64,000 nt of DNA, from NCBI GenBank assembly GCA_900544025.1, contig UQTM01000003.1:1-64000 (forward strand), read 5' to 3'. The position numbers and the translations under genes are program-made. The stretch comes from an uncultured Odoribacter sp. (GTDB lineage Bacteria; Bacteroidota; Bacteroidia; Bacteroidales; Marinifilaceae). Each line of letters starts with the position of its first letter. Within the stretch, counting starts at the first letter, position 1. Shown piece after piece: positions 24,856-33,627 of this stretch. The notes under the pieces are model-generated. The model was not told where the DNA came from and ran no database searches. It saw only the letters and a program-made list of their open reading frames with translations.

Positions 24856-26187
24856 TTATGCCTTTATAATCTCTATTTGCAGAACACGTTTGGTGAAGGA
24901 TGTGATTTTAAAACGCTCGTCGAGCCGGTGTTCTATCACCCAGGCGATTTTACCGTCCGATTCCAGAAGAAGACAATCTTTTTTTTGTTTGGCATTGAAC
25001 TTTTGGTCGGTGAAAAAATCGCTTATTTTCTTTTTACTTTTTTTCATGCCGATGGGACAAAAATAATCTCCTGCCTGCCAGCTGCGGATAAATAAGGGAA
25101 ATTTAATTTTGTCGGCATCGAAGCAGGCAATCGCCGGGTTCGGAGGAATTGTGAAATCCGGGGACAATGGGAATGAAGTAAAACGGTAAGTTCTGTTGTT
25201 TATTCCGTATTCTCCGGCTTGTTCCACTACGATCCGGATGGCTGGATGTTGTTCCCAGTTAAAGAGCCGCCAATAGCGGCGGCCTTTGGTCAGCATGTAT
25301 TTTCCCGCAATGAATTGTTTCCCCGGCGTTGCATTTTGTGTGTTCAGAATGTCGCGGATTTGAGTTTTGTTAAAGCCCAAAGGCCGTAACGTTTCATACA
25401 ATAGGGTATAGGGAGCGGGAGTCGCAAGCGTTTTTTCGATATCGATCAGGAGTTCGTCCTCTTCACGGGTCGTAACCTGTTGTTGCAGTTGTTGGATGCC
25501 ATAGCGGAAAATAGCCTCGGTTTCTTTCAGTATCTCACAGTTTTCCTCCATGGTTTCACGGAAACCGGGATTGATGTCTTTAAATACAGGGATGACCTGA
25601 TGACGAATCCGGTTGCGGACATAATCCATCGAATTGTTCGTGGAATCGGTACGGTATCCTAATTGATGATCCTCGATATATTTTAAAATATCCGTACGGG
25701 GGAAAGCTAACAGTGGTCGGAGAATATCGCCATGAACGGGTTTTATTCCCGTCAGTCCCTTTATGCCTGTGCCCCGGCATATATTGATGAAAAAAGTTTC
25801 GGACAGATCGTCGGCATGATGTCCCACAACAATGTAGTCCATTTTTTTACTGACTTTCATATCTTCAAACCAGTTGTAACGCAACTCCCTGGCGGCCATT
25901 TCTATGCTGATGCCTTTTTCTTTGGCATAGGCGGTCGTATTGAATTTTTTTACGCTGAGTGCAATACCGTACGTGTCGCAAAACCGTTTCACGAATTGCT
26001 CGTCCATATCGGACTCTTTGCCTCTTAGTCCGAAATTACAATGCAAGGCCAGAATTTTCAAATTGAGGTATTTGAAAGCATGCAAAAGAGTGATCGAGTC
26101 GGCTCCTCCGCTTACCGCGATTATAAATCCGGCATCCTGGGGAATCCGGTATCGATTCAGAAAATCGGTTATTGCTTTCTTTATCAT
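24856..26187 (-). CDS. tilS: tRNA(Ile)-lysidine synthase
   Basis: TilS attaches lysine to C34 of the CAU anticodon of tRNA-Ile2, changing its reading from AUG to AUA; essential. N-type PP-loop ATPase with the SGGADS motif (residues 26-31 of this form), HHADDLSETFFINICRG and the tail domain FFTDQKFNAKQKKDCLLLE. Start at ATG 26187 (MIKKAITDFLNRY) is preferred since an AGAAAG site precedes it and homologues begin there; an in-frame ATG at 26217 would add ten residues. 443 aa, full length with both C-terminal domains. Confidence 0.95.
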   Translation of the reverse strand: MIKKAITDFLNRYRIPQDAGFIIAVSGGADSITLLHAFKYLNLKILALHCNFGLRGKESDMDEQFVKRFCDTYGIALSVKKFNTTAYAKEKGISIEMAARELRYNWFEDMKVSKKMDYIVVGHHADDLSETFFINICRGTGIKGLTGIKPVHGDILRPLLAFPRTDILKYIEDHQLGYRTDSTNNSMDYVRNRIRHQVIPVFKDINPGFRETMEENCEILKETEAIFRYGIQQLQQQVTTREEDELLIDIEKTLATPAPYTLLYETLRPLGFNKTQIRDILNTQNATPGKQFIAGKYMLTKGRRYWRLFNWEQHPAIRIVVEQAGEYGINNRTYRFTSFPLSPDFTIPPNPAIACFDADKIKFPLFIRSWQAGDYFCPIGMKKSKKKISDFFTDQKFNAKQKKDCLLLESDGKIAWVIEHRLDERFKITSFTKRVLQIEIIKA

Positions 26188-26283
26188 GGCTTTCTGTGGT
26201 TTTCCTGTATGGATCATGTGTAGCCTACAAGTGTATGGTTACCTCTTTTTCTATATAGCCTTCTTTTTACGCCAAAGGATTGC

Positions 26284-28158
26284 TTATCCGATTTCGCTTA
26301 ATTCCAGCCAGCGCATTTCTTTTTCGTCCAGCAGATCGATGATAGCTGCGATGCGTTGCGACTTTTCTAAAAGTTCTGCCGGAGCTAAAGAGCCGGAATT
26401 CAGGGCATTTTCAATCTCTGCTTTTTCGTTGTTCAGATGGTCCATGTCTTTTTCCAGTTGCTCCATTTCCTGACGTTCTTTGAACGTTAGTTTACGTTTT
26501 TTTTCTTTTGAGGCCGGAACATTTTTAGGTTCTTTTTTTTCTACATTCTCTTTCTTTTCCTTTTGTTCCTTTTCCGCCTGTTCTTCTTTTTGATTTTTAT
26601 ATATGGTATAATTTCCGGGGAAATCTTTGATAATTCCGTCTCCTTCGAAGGCAAATATCCGATCGACCACTTTATCTGTGAAAAAACGGTCGTGCGATAC
26701 GATCAGCAGGCAACCCCGAAAACTTTTCAGATAATCTTCCAGTACATTCAGGGTGACGATATCCAGGTCGTTTGTCGGCTCGTCGAGAATCAGGAAGTTC
26801 GGATTCTTCATCAATACGGTCAATAAGTACAATCTCCGCCTTTCGCCTCCGCTTAATTTCCCGACCAAAGAATATTGCTGCTTGTCGGTAAACATGAAAT
26901 ATTCCAGAAATTGTGAGGCGGACATGATCCGCCCGTTACCGAGATCGATTCTTTCTGCAATGTTCTTTACTATATCGATCACCCGGTCATCGTCCCTGAA
27001 TTGTATGCCCGATTGTTTATAATAACCGTACACCACCGTTTCTCCGATTTCGATGGTTCCGCTGTCGGGTTGCAGATTTTGAGTGATGATGTTTAAAAAG
27101 GTGGATTTACCGACACCGTTTTTTCCAATGATACCGATTTTTTCTCCCCGAACGAATTTATAAGAAAAGTCACGTAGCACGCAATGCCCGTCGAAACTTT
27201 TATTTACGTGTTCCAGTTCCAGAATCTTTTTTCCCAGCCGTTGCCCCTTGATGTCCAGTTCCAATTTTTTCTCATCGGTGTTTTGGGAGGCAACTTCTTG
27301 AAGTTTATAGAAATTATCTATTCTGTATTGAGCTTTATGGCTTCGTGCCTGAGGCATCCGGCGCATCCATTCCTGTTCGGTACGGAGCAGGTTTTTGGCT
27401 TTATCGATCAGGGCATTCCGGTTCTCTACCCGTTCTTCACGTTTTTCCAGGTAGTAGGAATAGTTGCCGTTATAGCTATATAACCCGAAATCATCGATTT
27501 CGATGATCTGGTTACAAACCCGGTCGAGAAAATAACGGTCGTGGGTGACCATTAGTAAGGTGGCGTTCGACTTTTCCAGATATTCTTCCAGCCATTCGGT
27601 CATTTCGATGTCCAAGTGGTTGGTCGGTTCATCGAGAATTAAGAAATCGGGATTGCTGATCAAGACCTTAGCTAAGCCAACCCGTTTTTTTTGACCTCCT
27701 GAAAGAGTGCTTATTTTTTTATTGTATGTAGCGATTTTTAATTCCGATAATATTTGTTTGATCGTATTCTCGTAATCCCAGGCGGAGTGGATGTCCATTT
27801 CGGGAATTAATTTTTCGAGAGCAGCCGAATCGTCACTTGCTACGGCTTCTTCATAGGCTTTTATCAGGCTCAATACCGGGGAATCGGAATTGAAAACTTC
27901 TTCAAATACGGTGTTTTCGGGTTCTAATTGGGGATCCTGGTCCAGATAGCCGACTGTGATGTCGTTGCGAAAAATAACACTCCCGCTTTCCGGGGAATCT
28001 TTTCCGGCGATGATGCGCAATAAAGTGGATTTTCCCATTCCGTTTTTGGCAATTAGAGCTACTTTTTGCCCTTTTCCGATGCCGAATGAAATCCCCTCGA
28101 ACAAAATTTGTTCTCCAAAACGCTTACTCAGATTATCGACCTGTAAATAACTTATCAT
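26284..28158 (-). CDS. ABC-F ATPase (Uup-like)
   Basis: 624-aa soluble protein with two ABC ATPase domains and no membrane segments. First domain: P-loop AKNGMGKST (37-45, first Gly replaced by Ala), signature LSGGQKKR, Walker B LLILDEPTNHLD-type FLILDEPTNHLDIEM. Second: GKNGVGKST, LSGGERRR, FLILDEPTNDLD. A charged coiled-coil C-terminus (residues about 530-624, EKEQKEKKENVEKKEP onward) is typical of Uup. ABC-F proteins act on ribosomes or DNA branch structures; the Uup type is not linked to antibiotic resistance. Intact. Confidence 0.92.
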   Translation of the reverse strand: MISYLQVDNLSKRFGEQILFEGISFGIGKGQKVALIAKNGMGKSTLLRIIAGKDSPESGSVIFRNDITVGYLDQDPQLEPENTVFEEVFNSDSPVLSLIKAYEEAVASDDSAALEKLIPEMDIHSAWDYENTIKQILSELKIATYNKKISTLSGGQKKRVGLAKVLISNPDFLILDEPTNHLDIEMTEWLEEYLEKSNATLLMVTHDRYFLDRVCNQIIEIDDFGLYSYNGNYSYYLEKREERVENRNALIDKAKNLLRTEQEWMRRMPQARSHKAQYRIDNFYKLQEVASQNTDEKKLELDIKGQRLGKKILELEHVNKSFDGHCVLRDFSYKFVRGEKIGIIGKNGVGKSTFLNIITQNLQPDSGTIEIGETVVYGYYKQSGIQFRDDDRVIDIVKNIAERIDLGNGRIMSASQFLEYFMFTDKQQYSLVGKLSGGERRRLYLLTVLMKNPNFLILDEPTNDLDIVTLNVLEDYLKSFRGCLLIVSHDRFFTDKVVDRIFAFEGDGIIKDFPGNYTIYKNQKEEQAEKEQKEKKENVEKKEPKNVPASKEKKRKLTFKERQEMEQLEKDMDHLNNEKAEIENALNSGSLAPAELLEKSQRIAAIIDLLDEKEMRWLELSEIG

Positions 28159-28228
28159 AATGAATTAATATATCGGTTTACAAATATATCCATGAAGGAC
28201 ATTTTTTCCAACGACCGGAAGCGTTATT

Positions 28229-28957
28229 TTAAATTTCCGATGCCAGGTAAGCTTTACGTTCTTCTTCCGGGAAACGTTCTATGGCATAGCGCAGCATGGT
28301 CCGGGGCATGGTCCGATAGCGGGTGGAAAGAAAAGCGACCAGAGTTTCTTTGTCTTTTTTTCCGACTTCCCGGAGTAGCCAGCCGATAGCCTTATGGATC
28401 AAGTCGTGTGAATGATGCAGTAAGAGATCGGCGATGGTCAGGAAATCGGAAAAATCTTTCCGGTGAACGAAGTGCATGCAGGTGACGATGGCAATCCGCT
28501 GTTCCCATAGATTGCCGCTTGCCGCCCAGGCATGAAGCTGGGAACGGTCTTTGTCCTCCAGCCATACCCCCAATAATTTATAACAAGTCAGATCTACCAG
28601 GTCCCAGTTGTTGATGTAACGGGTGTGACTAAGATAGAAATCCACACATTGGGAACGCAGATCGGAAGACTTGGTCTTTTCGAATTTATATACCACGATC
28701 AGTAAAGCGGTCAGCCTTATTTCGTGATAGGGCGAACTAAGCAGTTCGTTCAGGTTTTCGAAGTCCGTATCTATGTATTTTTTGGCGATGGCCCTTTGTT
28801 CGGGAACTGTGATACCTATAAACAAGTCGCCTTCTCCGTATTGTCCTTTTCCTGTTTTAAAAAAACGAGCTAAATGTTTCGCTTTGTCAGGATTGCCTAA
28901 AGCTTTTAATATTTCTGTAATTTCTTGCGCTGTTGTCACATCAATCTTTTTTTCCAT
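28229..28957 (-). CDS. AlkD-type DNA alkylation repair protein
   Basis: 242-aa HEAT-repeat DNA glycosylase of the AlkD family, which removes 3- and 7-alkylpurines. Family features: LKALGNPDKAKHLARFFKTG, GDLFIGITVPEQRAIAKKY, VDFYLSHTRYINNWDLVD with the conserved Asn-Trp-Asp, and HDLIHKAIGWLLREVGKKD. The start at ATG 28957 (MEKKIDVTT) gives the family length and overlaps the 3' end of the BatA-like gene by 22 bp; the longer frame to 29,005 is overlap only. Probably co-transcribed with that gene. Confidence 0.9.
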   Translation of the reverse strand: MEKKIDVTTAQEITEILKALGNPDKAKHLARFFKTGKGQYGEGDLFIGITVPEQRAIAKKYIDTDFENLNELLSSPYHEIRLTALLIVVYKFEKTKSSDLRSQCVDFYLSHTRYINNWDLVDLTCYKLLGVWLEDKDRSQLHAWAASGNLWEQRIAIVTCMHFVHRKDFSDFLTIADLLLHHSHDLIHKAIGWLLREVGKKDKETLVAFLSTRYRTMPRTMLRYAIERFPEEERKAYLASEI

Positions 28958-30978
28958 ACCGTCTGTTCCAGCAATAGAGCCATGATGGCCAGAAGCAGGA
29001 ACCAAAAGGTAAGGTATCGGTTATTATCTTCCAGAACGATTTCTTTTACGAGTTCACTGTTCCGGTTAAGCTGAGTGCTTTTTATATTTTCGGTCCGGGC
29101 TTCCGGGAATTGTTTGCGAAGGATTTCTTCTCCGCAAAACTCCATTTGCGATTCGTCCCGGTTGTAATTGTAGGCCAGTACATCTACGATTTTACCGTCC
29201 TGTTCCACTTCATATAAACCGGCATCACGGATTTCTTTGGCATTCGATAGAATCAGGTTACCGCTGAAATCTTTTCGGGATTCGGGGATAAATTCAAAGT
29301 CGCGGTCTGAATTTACAATCCGGAGCCGGGCATTGTCCGGAACAATTTTATTGTTCAGGATCACAGGCTTATCTGAATTTAGAAAATAGGAAGTGTTCAG
29401 GGCTGAATTCATATTCGATGCCATATTCACCATCAGGGGGACGAACAAAGGGTGATAGACCATGTCGCTGTTATCCGGAGAGTAATCGAAAGCGGAAAGG
29501 TATAGGCTCCCCTTGCCGAAAGTTTGGGCTGCCAATACGGTAAACCCTTTTTTGTCGGTCAGCAGCTTTTCGCTGTTTCCTGTATTCGTTAAATGATAGA
29601 AGTGTTTGGCATGAGGTAGTTGCGGGTTCTTTTCTTCTTTTTCGAATACATCCCGGAAAATGGCTGCCTGGGTTTCGATGGTTGCAATTGTACTGCCGGT
29701 GTCGGGACTTCCCAACAGCGGCGCATGCATTTGCTGGCATAAGCGGTTTAATGCCGTTACGGTATTGGGAGAACCCGGAATTACAAAAAGATTTCCACCG
29801 TTTTGCACATAATTTTCAAGGGCGCTTCCAAGGCCGGAGGAAATGGTTCCGATCCGGTCGAGAATAATCAGGTTATAACGGTTGAAATTCATATTCACCG
29901 TTTGATTTACATTCCGGTAAGTATATGAGAATGTGGCCGAATCGGCAAATAATTTCTGAAAGTAAGGGTTACGGCCGTTTTGTTCGATACATAGAATGGC
30001 GGCTTTGTCCTCGATGCCGTAGCTGAAATAAAATTTGTTGTCGAATAGTACCGGAAAATCGGAAATTTCGACAATTCCCTTGTAAAAACCGTCTTCCGTG
30101 TTTTGATAATTGATCTCGACTTGTTTTTCGCCGTTGGCGGGAATATTGATTTTATTCAGGCTCTTCTTTTTATCGTTGATCGTCAGGCTGAGAGGGACGT
30201 TGTTATATTCTTTGCCGGAAGCATTGACCAATGTGATCGTGACCTTATCGGCCTGATCCTTTTTGTGAAAAGCCTGGTCGAACTTCACATCTTTTATATA
30301 CAGGTTGTTCCGATTTTCAGGGCTGAGCACCAATAACACTTTTTCCAAAGTCGAATCCGGCTGAATACTTTGGAAATCACAATTTTTTTTCTGAAAATCC
30401 GAAAGGATAAACAGCGTGGAATGTTGGCCTGCGGCTATTTCCCGGGCTTCTTTCAATATTTCGGAAATTTTTTTCGAATTTGCCGTTGCCTTTATACCGG
30501 GCAATAAAGTGATTGCCTGATCTTTTGTAAGGGGAGTGTTATTGGCTTCGTCGTTGTTCAGTAGAACAAAGCTTGTCCCTGCCGGATAAGCGTTTATAAT
30601 ATCGAACAGGTGTTTTTTGGCTTCTTCCAGCAAACTGCCTTTCGTACCCGTGTTCGACATGGAAAAAGAATTATCCGTGTAGATGATGATTTTTGAACTT
30701 TTTTCCACCCGGGAAGTCGTTTTTTCAGGAATGACGTATGGCGTTGCAAAAGCAATTACGATAGAGGCCAGAACCAATAACCGTAAAAAAAGCAATAAAA
30801 GATTTTTTAATTTGGAACTGTTCTTCTTTTGCTGCTGGAGGGAGGCCAGAAAATTGAAATTGCTGAAATATACTTTTTTATATTTTTTGAAACTGAATAA
30901 ATGCAGGACAATAGGTATCACAAGGGCAAAAAGCCCATATAAAAATATAGGATGTAGGAATTGAATCGCCAATAACAT
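28936..30978 (-). CDS. BatA-like membrane protein with vWA domain
   Basis: 680 aa. N-terminal double-membrane-segment domain of the BatA type (LHPIFLYGLFALVIPIVLHL ... NLLLLFLRLLVLASIVIAFA), then a vWA domain starting at IIIYTDNSFSMSNTG, whose D-x-S-x-S metal site reads DNSFS. The middle part (about 340-560) resembles a glutamine-amidotransferase-like fold (IILDRIGTISSG, NGGNLFVIPGSPNTV), and a final membrane segment (WFLLLAIMALLLEQTVW) anchors the C-terminus. Such proteins are common in Bacteroidetes near bat/moxR genes; here no MoxR partner is adjacent. Function is not known. Confidence 0.85.
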   Translation of the reverse strand: MLLAIQFLHPIFLYGLFALVIPIVLHLFSFKKYKKVYFSNFNFLASLQQQKKNSSKLKNLLLLFLRLLVLASIVIAFATPYVIPEKTTSRVEKSSKIIIYTDNSFSMSNTGTKGSLLEEAKKHLFDIINAYPAGTSFVLLNNDEANNTPLTKDQAITLLPGIKATANSKKISEILKEAREIAAGQHSTLFILSDFQKKNCDFQSIQPDSTLEKVLLVLSPENRNNLYIKDVKFDQAFHKKDQADKVTITLVNASGKEYNNVPLSLTINDKKKSLNKINIPANGEKQVEINYQNTEDGFYKGIVEISDFPVLFDNKFYFSYGIEDKAAILCIEQNGRNPYFQKLFADSATFSYTYRNVNQTVNMNFNRYNLIILDRIGTISSGLGSALENYVQNGGNLFVIPGSPNTVTALNRLCQQMHAPLLGSPDTGSTIATIETQAAIFRDVFEKEEKNPQLPHAKHFYHLTNTGNSEKLLTDKKGFTVLAAQTFGKGSLYLSAFDYSPDNSDMVYHPLFVPLMVNMASNMNSALNTSYFLNSDKPVILNNKIVPDNARLRIVNSDRDFEFIPESRKDFSGNLILSNAKEIRDAGLYEVEQDGKIVDVLAYNYNRDESQMEFCGEEILRKQFPEARTENIKSTQLNRNSELVKEIVLEDNNRYLTFWFLLLAIMALLLEQTVWKKRLM

Positions 30979-31238
30979 GATTGTAATTTTTACACAAACT
31001 TAACCGTAGCCCGATTATTTGAGTTCAGGGCATAAAAGTAATATAATGTGAGGGAAAAACGAAAAGAGGGAGATGAAAAATGGAAACGAACGGCGAGGCT
31101 TTGTATTTTGTTGATAAACAGTTGAGTATTTCAGATTGTTAGTAAAAAAGGTCGTTTTGTTATTAAAATTAAAGGTAAAATTCAGGCGGATAAACTTTTT
31201 AATTGTACTTTTACCACATAATCATAAAATGGGTATTT

Positions 31239-32009
31239 ATGTCTAAGATTATTGCAATTGCTAATCAAAAGGGTGGTGTAGGAAAGACGACAACGTCTGT
31301 AAACTTGGCTGCCAGCCTGGCAGTATTGGAAAAAAAAATTTTATTGGTAGATGCGGATCCGCAGGGGAATGCTACGTCCGGCTTAGGATATGATGTACAA
31401 AAATTAGGCGATTCGACTATTTATGAGTGTCTTGTGGATGGATTGGAAGCCGAAAAAGCGATATTGACAACAGAGATTGACCGTTTATTTTTATTACCTT
31501 CGAATATAAATCTGGTGGGTGCGGAAGTAGATATGATGAATATGCCCGACCGTGAAAATATATTAAAAAAAGCACTTACCCCCCTTCAGGATAAGTATGA
31601 TTATATTTTGATCGACTGTTCGCCCTCGTTGGGGTTGATTACCGTAAATTCCCTGACGACAGCCGATTCTGTGATTATTCCCGTACAATGCGAATATTTT
31701 GCATTGGAAGGATTGGGTAAGTTGTTGAATACCGTGAAGCTGATTCAGAAACGGCTGAATACAGAGTTGGAAATCGAAGGTTTTTTACTGACCATGTACG
31801 ATGCCCGTTTGCGTTTGTCTAATCAGGTGGTGGAAGAAGTGCGTAAGAATTTCCAGGAAATGGTGTTCGAAACACTGATAAACCGGAATACGAAGCTGGC
31901 AGAGGCTCCCGGGTTCGGGCAACCTGCGATATTGTATGATGCAATTTGCCGTGGTTCAGAGGATTATATGCAGTTGGCACAGGAATTGTTGAAAAGAAAT
32001 CAAGAGTAA
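31239..32009 (+). CDS. parA: Chromosome partitioning ATPase ParA
   Basis: 256-aa Soj/ParA-type ATPase with deviant Walker A KGGVGKTT in ANQKGGVGKTTTSVNLAAS at the N-terminus, YILIDCSPSLGLITVNS as Walker A' / B, and the C-terminal LAEAPGFGQPAILYDA typical for chromosomal ParA. The start at 31239 (MSKIIAIANQ) fits homologues; the frame opens 12 codons earlier. It heads a parA-parB-DUF5683-transglycosylase cluster common in Bacteroidetes. I found no parS-like 16-bp palindrome in the window. Confidence 0.95.
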   Translation: MSKIIAIANQKGGVGKTTTSVNLAASLAVLEKKILLVDADPQGNATSGLGYDVQKLGDSTIYECLVDGLEAEKAILTTEIDRLFLLPSNINLVGAEVDMMNMPDRENILKKALTPLQDKYDYILIDCSPSLGLITVNSLTTADSVIIPVQCEYFALEGLGKLLNTVKLIQKRLNTELEIEGFLLTMYDARLRLSNQVVEEVRKNFQEMVFETLINRNTKLAEAPGFGQPAILYDAICRGSEDYMQLAQELLKRNQE

Positions 32010-32017
32010 TACGCTAT

Positions 32018-32920
32018 ATGGGAAAAAAGAATGTGTTAGGACGGGGATTGGGAGCCCTGATTGCCGATGCTGCCGAGGAACCTCAGCCCAGAGAGGTGGT
32101 TGTTTCGGCTATGCAGGAATTGAACCTGGCAGATATACGCCCCAACCCTTTTCAGCCGAGAACGGAGTTTGACGAAGAAGCTTTGAATGAACTGGCGGCT
32201 TCTATCAAATCGATAGGAATCGTGCAGCCGATTACGGTGAGGACGGTTGAAGGCGGGAAATATGAAATCATTGCAGGTGAACGTCGCTACCGGGCTTCTA
32301 AATTGGCAGGTTTGACGACAATTCCTGCTTATATCCGAAAAACGGAAGACGACAGTTTGCTGGAGTTGGCGTTAATCGAAAATATCCAGCGGGAAGATTT
32401 GAATGCGATCGAGGTGGCGATCAGTTACCAACGTTTGATCGACGAGTGCCAGCTTACCCAGGACGCCCTGAGCGAAAGGGTGGGAAAGAAAAGAGCCACC
32501 ATTGCCAATTATTTGCGTTTGCTGAAATTACCGGCACAAATACAATTGGCTATCCGGGATAAGAAAATCAGTATGGGACATGCCCGTGCAATTATCAGTA
32601 TCGAGGACCCGGATACACAATTTATGATCTTCGAGCAGATATTGAAATACGATTTTTCGGTTCGCAAGGTGGAAGAGATCGTACGTGAGCTTTCGAATCC
32701 GCAGCCGGAACCGGAACCCGTGCCTGAACCTGTGGTTGAAAAGCCGAAAAAGACAAATGAAATCGGGGATTATATCGAATTGCAGAAACATTTGTCCCGT
32801 TGTTTCGATACGAAAGTAGAATTGAAACGGAACGAAAACGGTAAAGGGAAAATCGTGATCGCTTTCCGTTCCGACGAGGAATTGGAAAAAATCATTGAAT
32901 TGCTGGATAAAGTCGAATGA
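32018..32920 (+). CDS. parB: Chromosome partitioning protein ParB
   Basis: 300-aa CTPase/DNA-binding protein that loads on parS. ParB/Srx domain with NPFQPRTEFDEEALNELAAS, the GERRYRA CTP-binding motif (AGERRYRASKLAG) and ENIQREDLNAIEVA; helix-turn-helix around LTQDALSERVGKKRATIANYL; dimer domain at the C-terminus after a Pro/Glu linker (PQPEPEPVPEPVVEKP). ATG at 32018 lies 8 bp after parA. Overlap or near-overlap with the next gene. Confidence 0.95.
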   Translation: MGKKNVLGRGLGALIADAAEEPQPREVVVSAMQELNLADIRPNPFQPRTEFDEEALNELAASIKSIGIVQPITVRTVEGGKYEIIAGERRYRASKLAGLTTIPAYIRKTEDDSLLELALIENIQREDLNAIEVAISYQRLIDECQLTQDALSERVGKKRATIANYLRLLKLPAQIQLAIRDKKISMGHARAIISIEDPDTQFMIFEQILKYDFSVRKVEEIVRELSNPQPEPEPVPEPVVEKPKKTNEIGDYIELQKHLSRCFDTKVELKRNENGKGKIVIAFRSDEELEKIIELLDKVE

Positions 32921-32933
32921 GAAACGAGTGAAT

Positions 32934-33620
32934 GTGGAGAATATTTTGAAAAAGCTGATTTTTATCTTTCCTATCGTATTGTGGTTAGGGCAGGTGCAGG
33001 CGGCCGGCTGGGAAAACCGGGATACGGTTCGCGTTGAGACTGTCGGTGATTCGGTCATAACGGTAGAGAAGATTGTAAAGAAGCCTCATTCACCTCATAA
33101 AGCCACCTTGATGGCTATGGCTCTTCCCGGGTCGGGACAAATATACAACGGGCAATGGTGGAAAGTCCCTGTGTTGTATGGGGGAATTGCAGCCGATTTA
33201 TACGGTATTATCTGGAACAATAAGCGTTTTCGGGAATATAAGGATGCTTTTGTCGAGTATTCGCAGTATTTGGAAGAAAAAGTGAAAGATCCGAACACGC
33301 CTTATCCGGAAAATCCTGCGTGGGATAAAATTCCGAAAGGTTTTGACGTGGAAACCGATCCCTATTTACAAACCGGGGCGGGACAGCAGTGGTTTAAAAA
33401 CACGTTGAGCAACCGGAAGACGTCTTTTAAGCGTAACCGGGATTTGTGTTATATCGTGATGGCTGCTATTTATGCGATCAATATCATCGATGCCACGGTA
33501 TATGCCCATTTCTATGATTTCGAGATCGACGAGGATTTAAGTTTTAACTTGCGTCCTACTTCAAGTTATAGTCCGCTCACCGGGGGGACGATCGGTTTTA
33601 GTTTAACCATTAATTTTTAA
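32934..33620 (+). CDS. DUF5683 membrane protein, non-ATG start
   Basis: A protein of the Bacteroidetes DUF5683 family with signal-like N-terminus (LKKLIFIFPIVLWLGQVQA) followed by the family core ATLMAMALPGSGQIYNGQWWKVPVLYGGI and the late RDLCYIVMAAIYAINIIDATV. No in-frame ATG exists before the signal sequence: possible starts are TTG 32895 (inside parB), GTG 32928 or GTG 32934; 32934 is chosen as it follows the parB stop and directly precedes the hydrophobic segment. Function unknown; it regularly sits between parB and a MltD-type gene. Confidence 0.8.
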   Translation: MENILKKLIFIFPIVLWLGQVQAAGWENRDTVRVETVGDSVITVEKIVKKPHSPHKATLMAMALPGSGQIYNGQWWKVPVLYGGIAADLYGIIWNNKRFREYKDAFVEYSQYLEEKVKDPNTPYPENPAWDKIPKGFDVETDPYLQTGAGQQWFKNTLSNRKTSFKRNRDLCYIVMAAIYAINIIDATVYAHFYDFEIDEDLSFNLRPTSSYSPLTGGTIGFSLTINF

Positions 33621-33627
33621 TTGTTTA

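Noticed and set aside
28958..29005. Longer N-terminus of the AlkD-like protein
   Set aside because: The added 16 residues are only the antisense-free overlap with the BatA-like gene and are not part of the family.
30979..31238. parS site upstream of parA
   Set aside because: No 16-bp palindrome resembling TGTTTCACGTGAAACA was found here or elsewhere near parAB.
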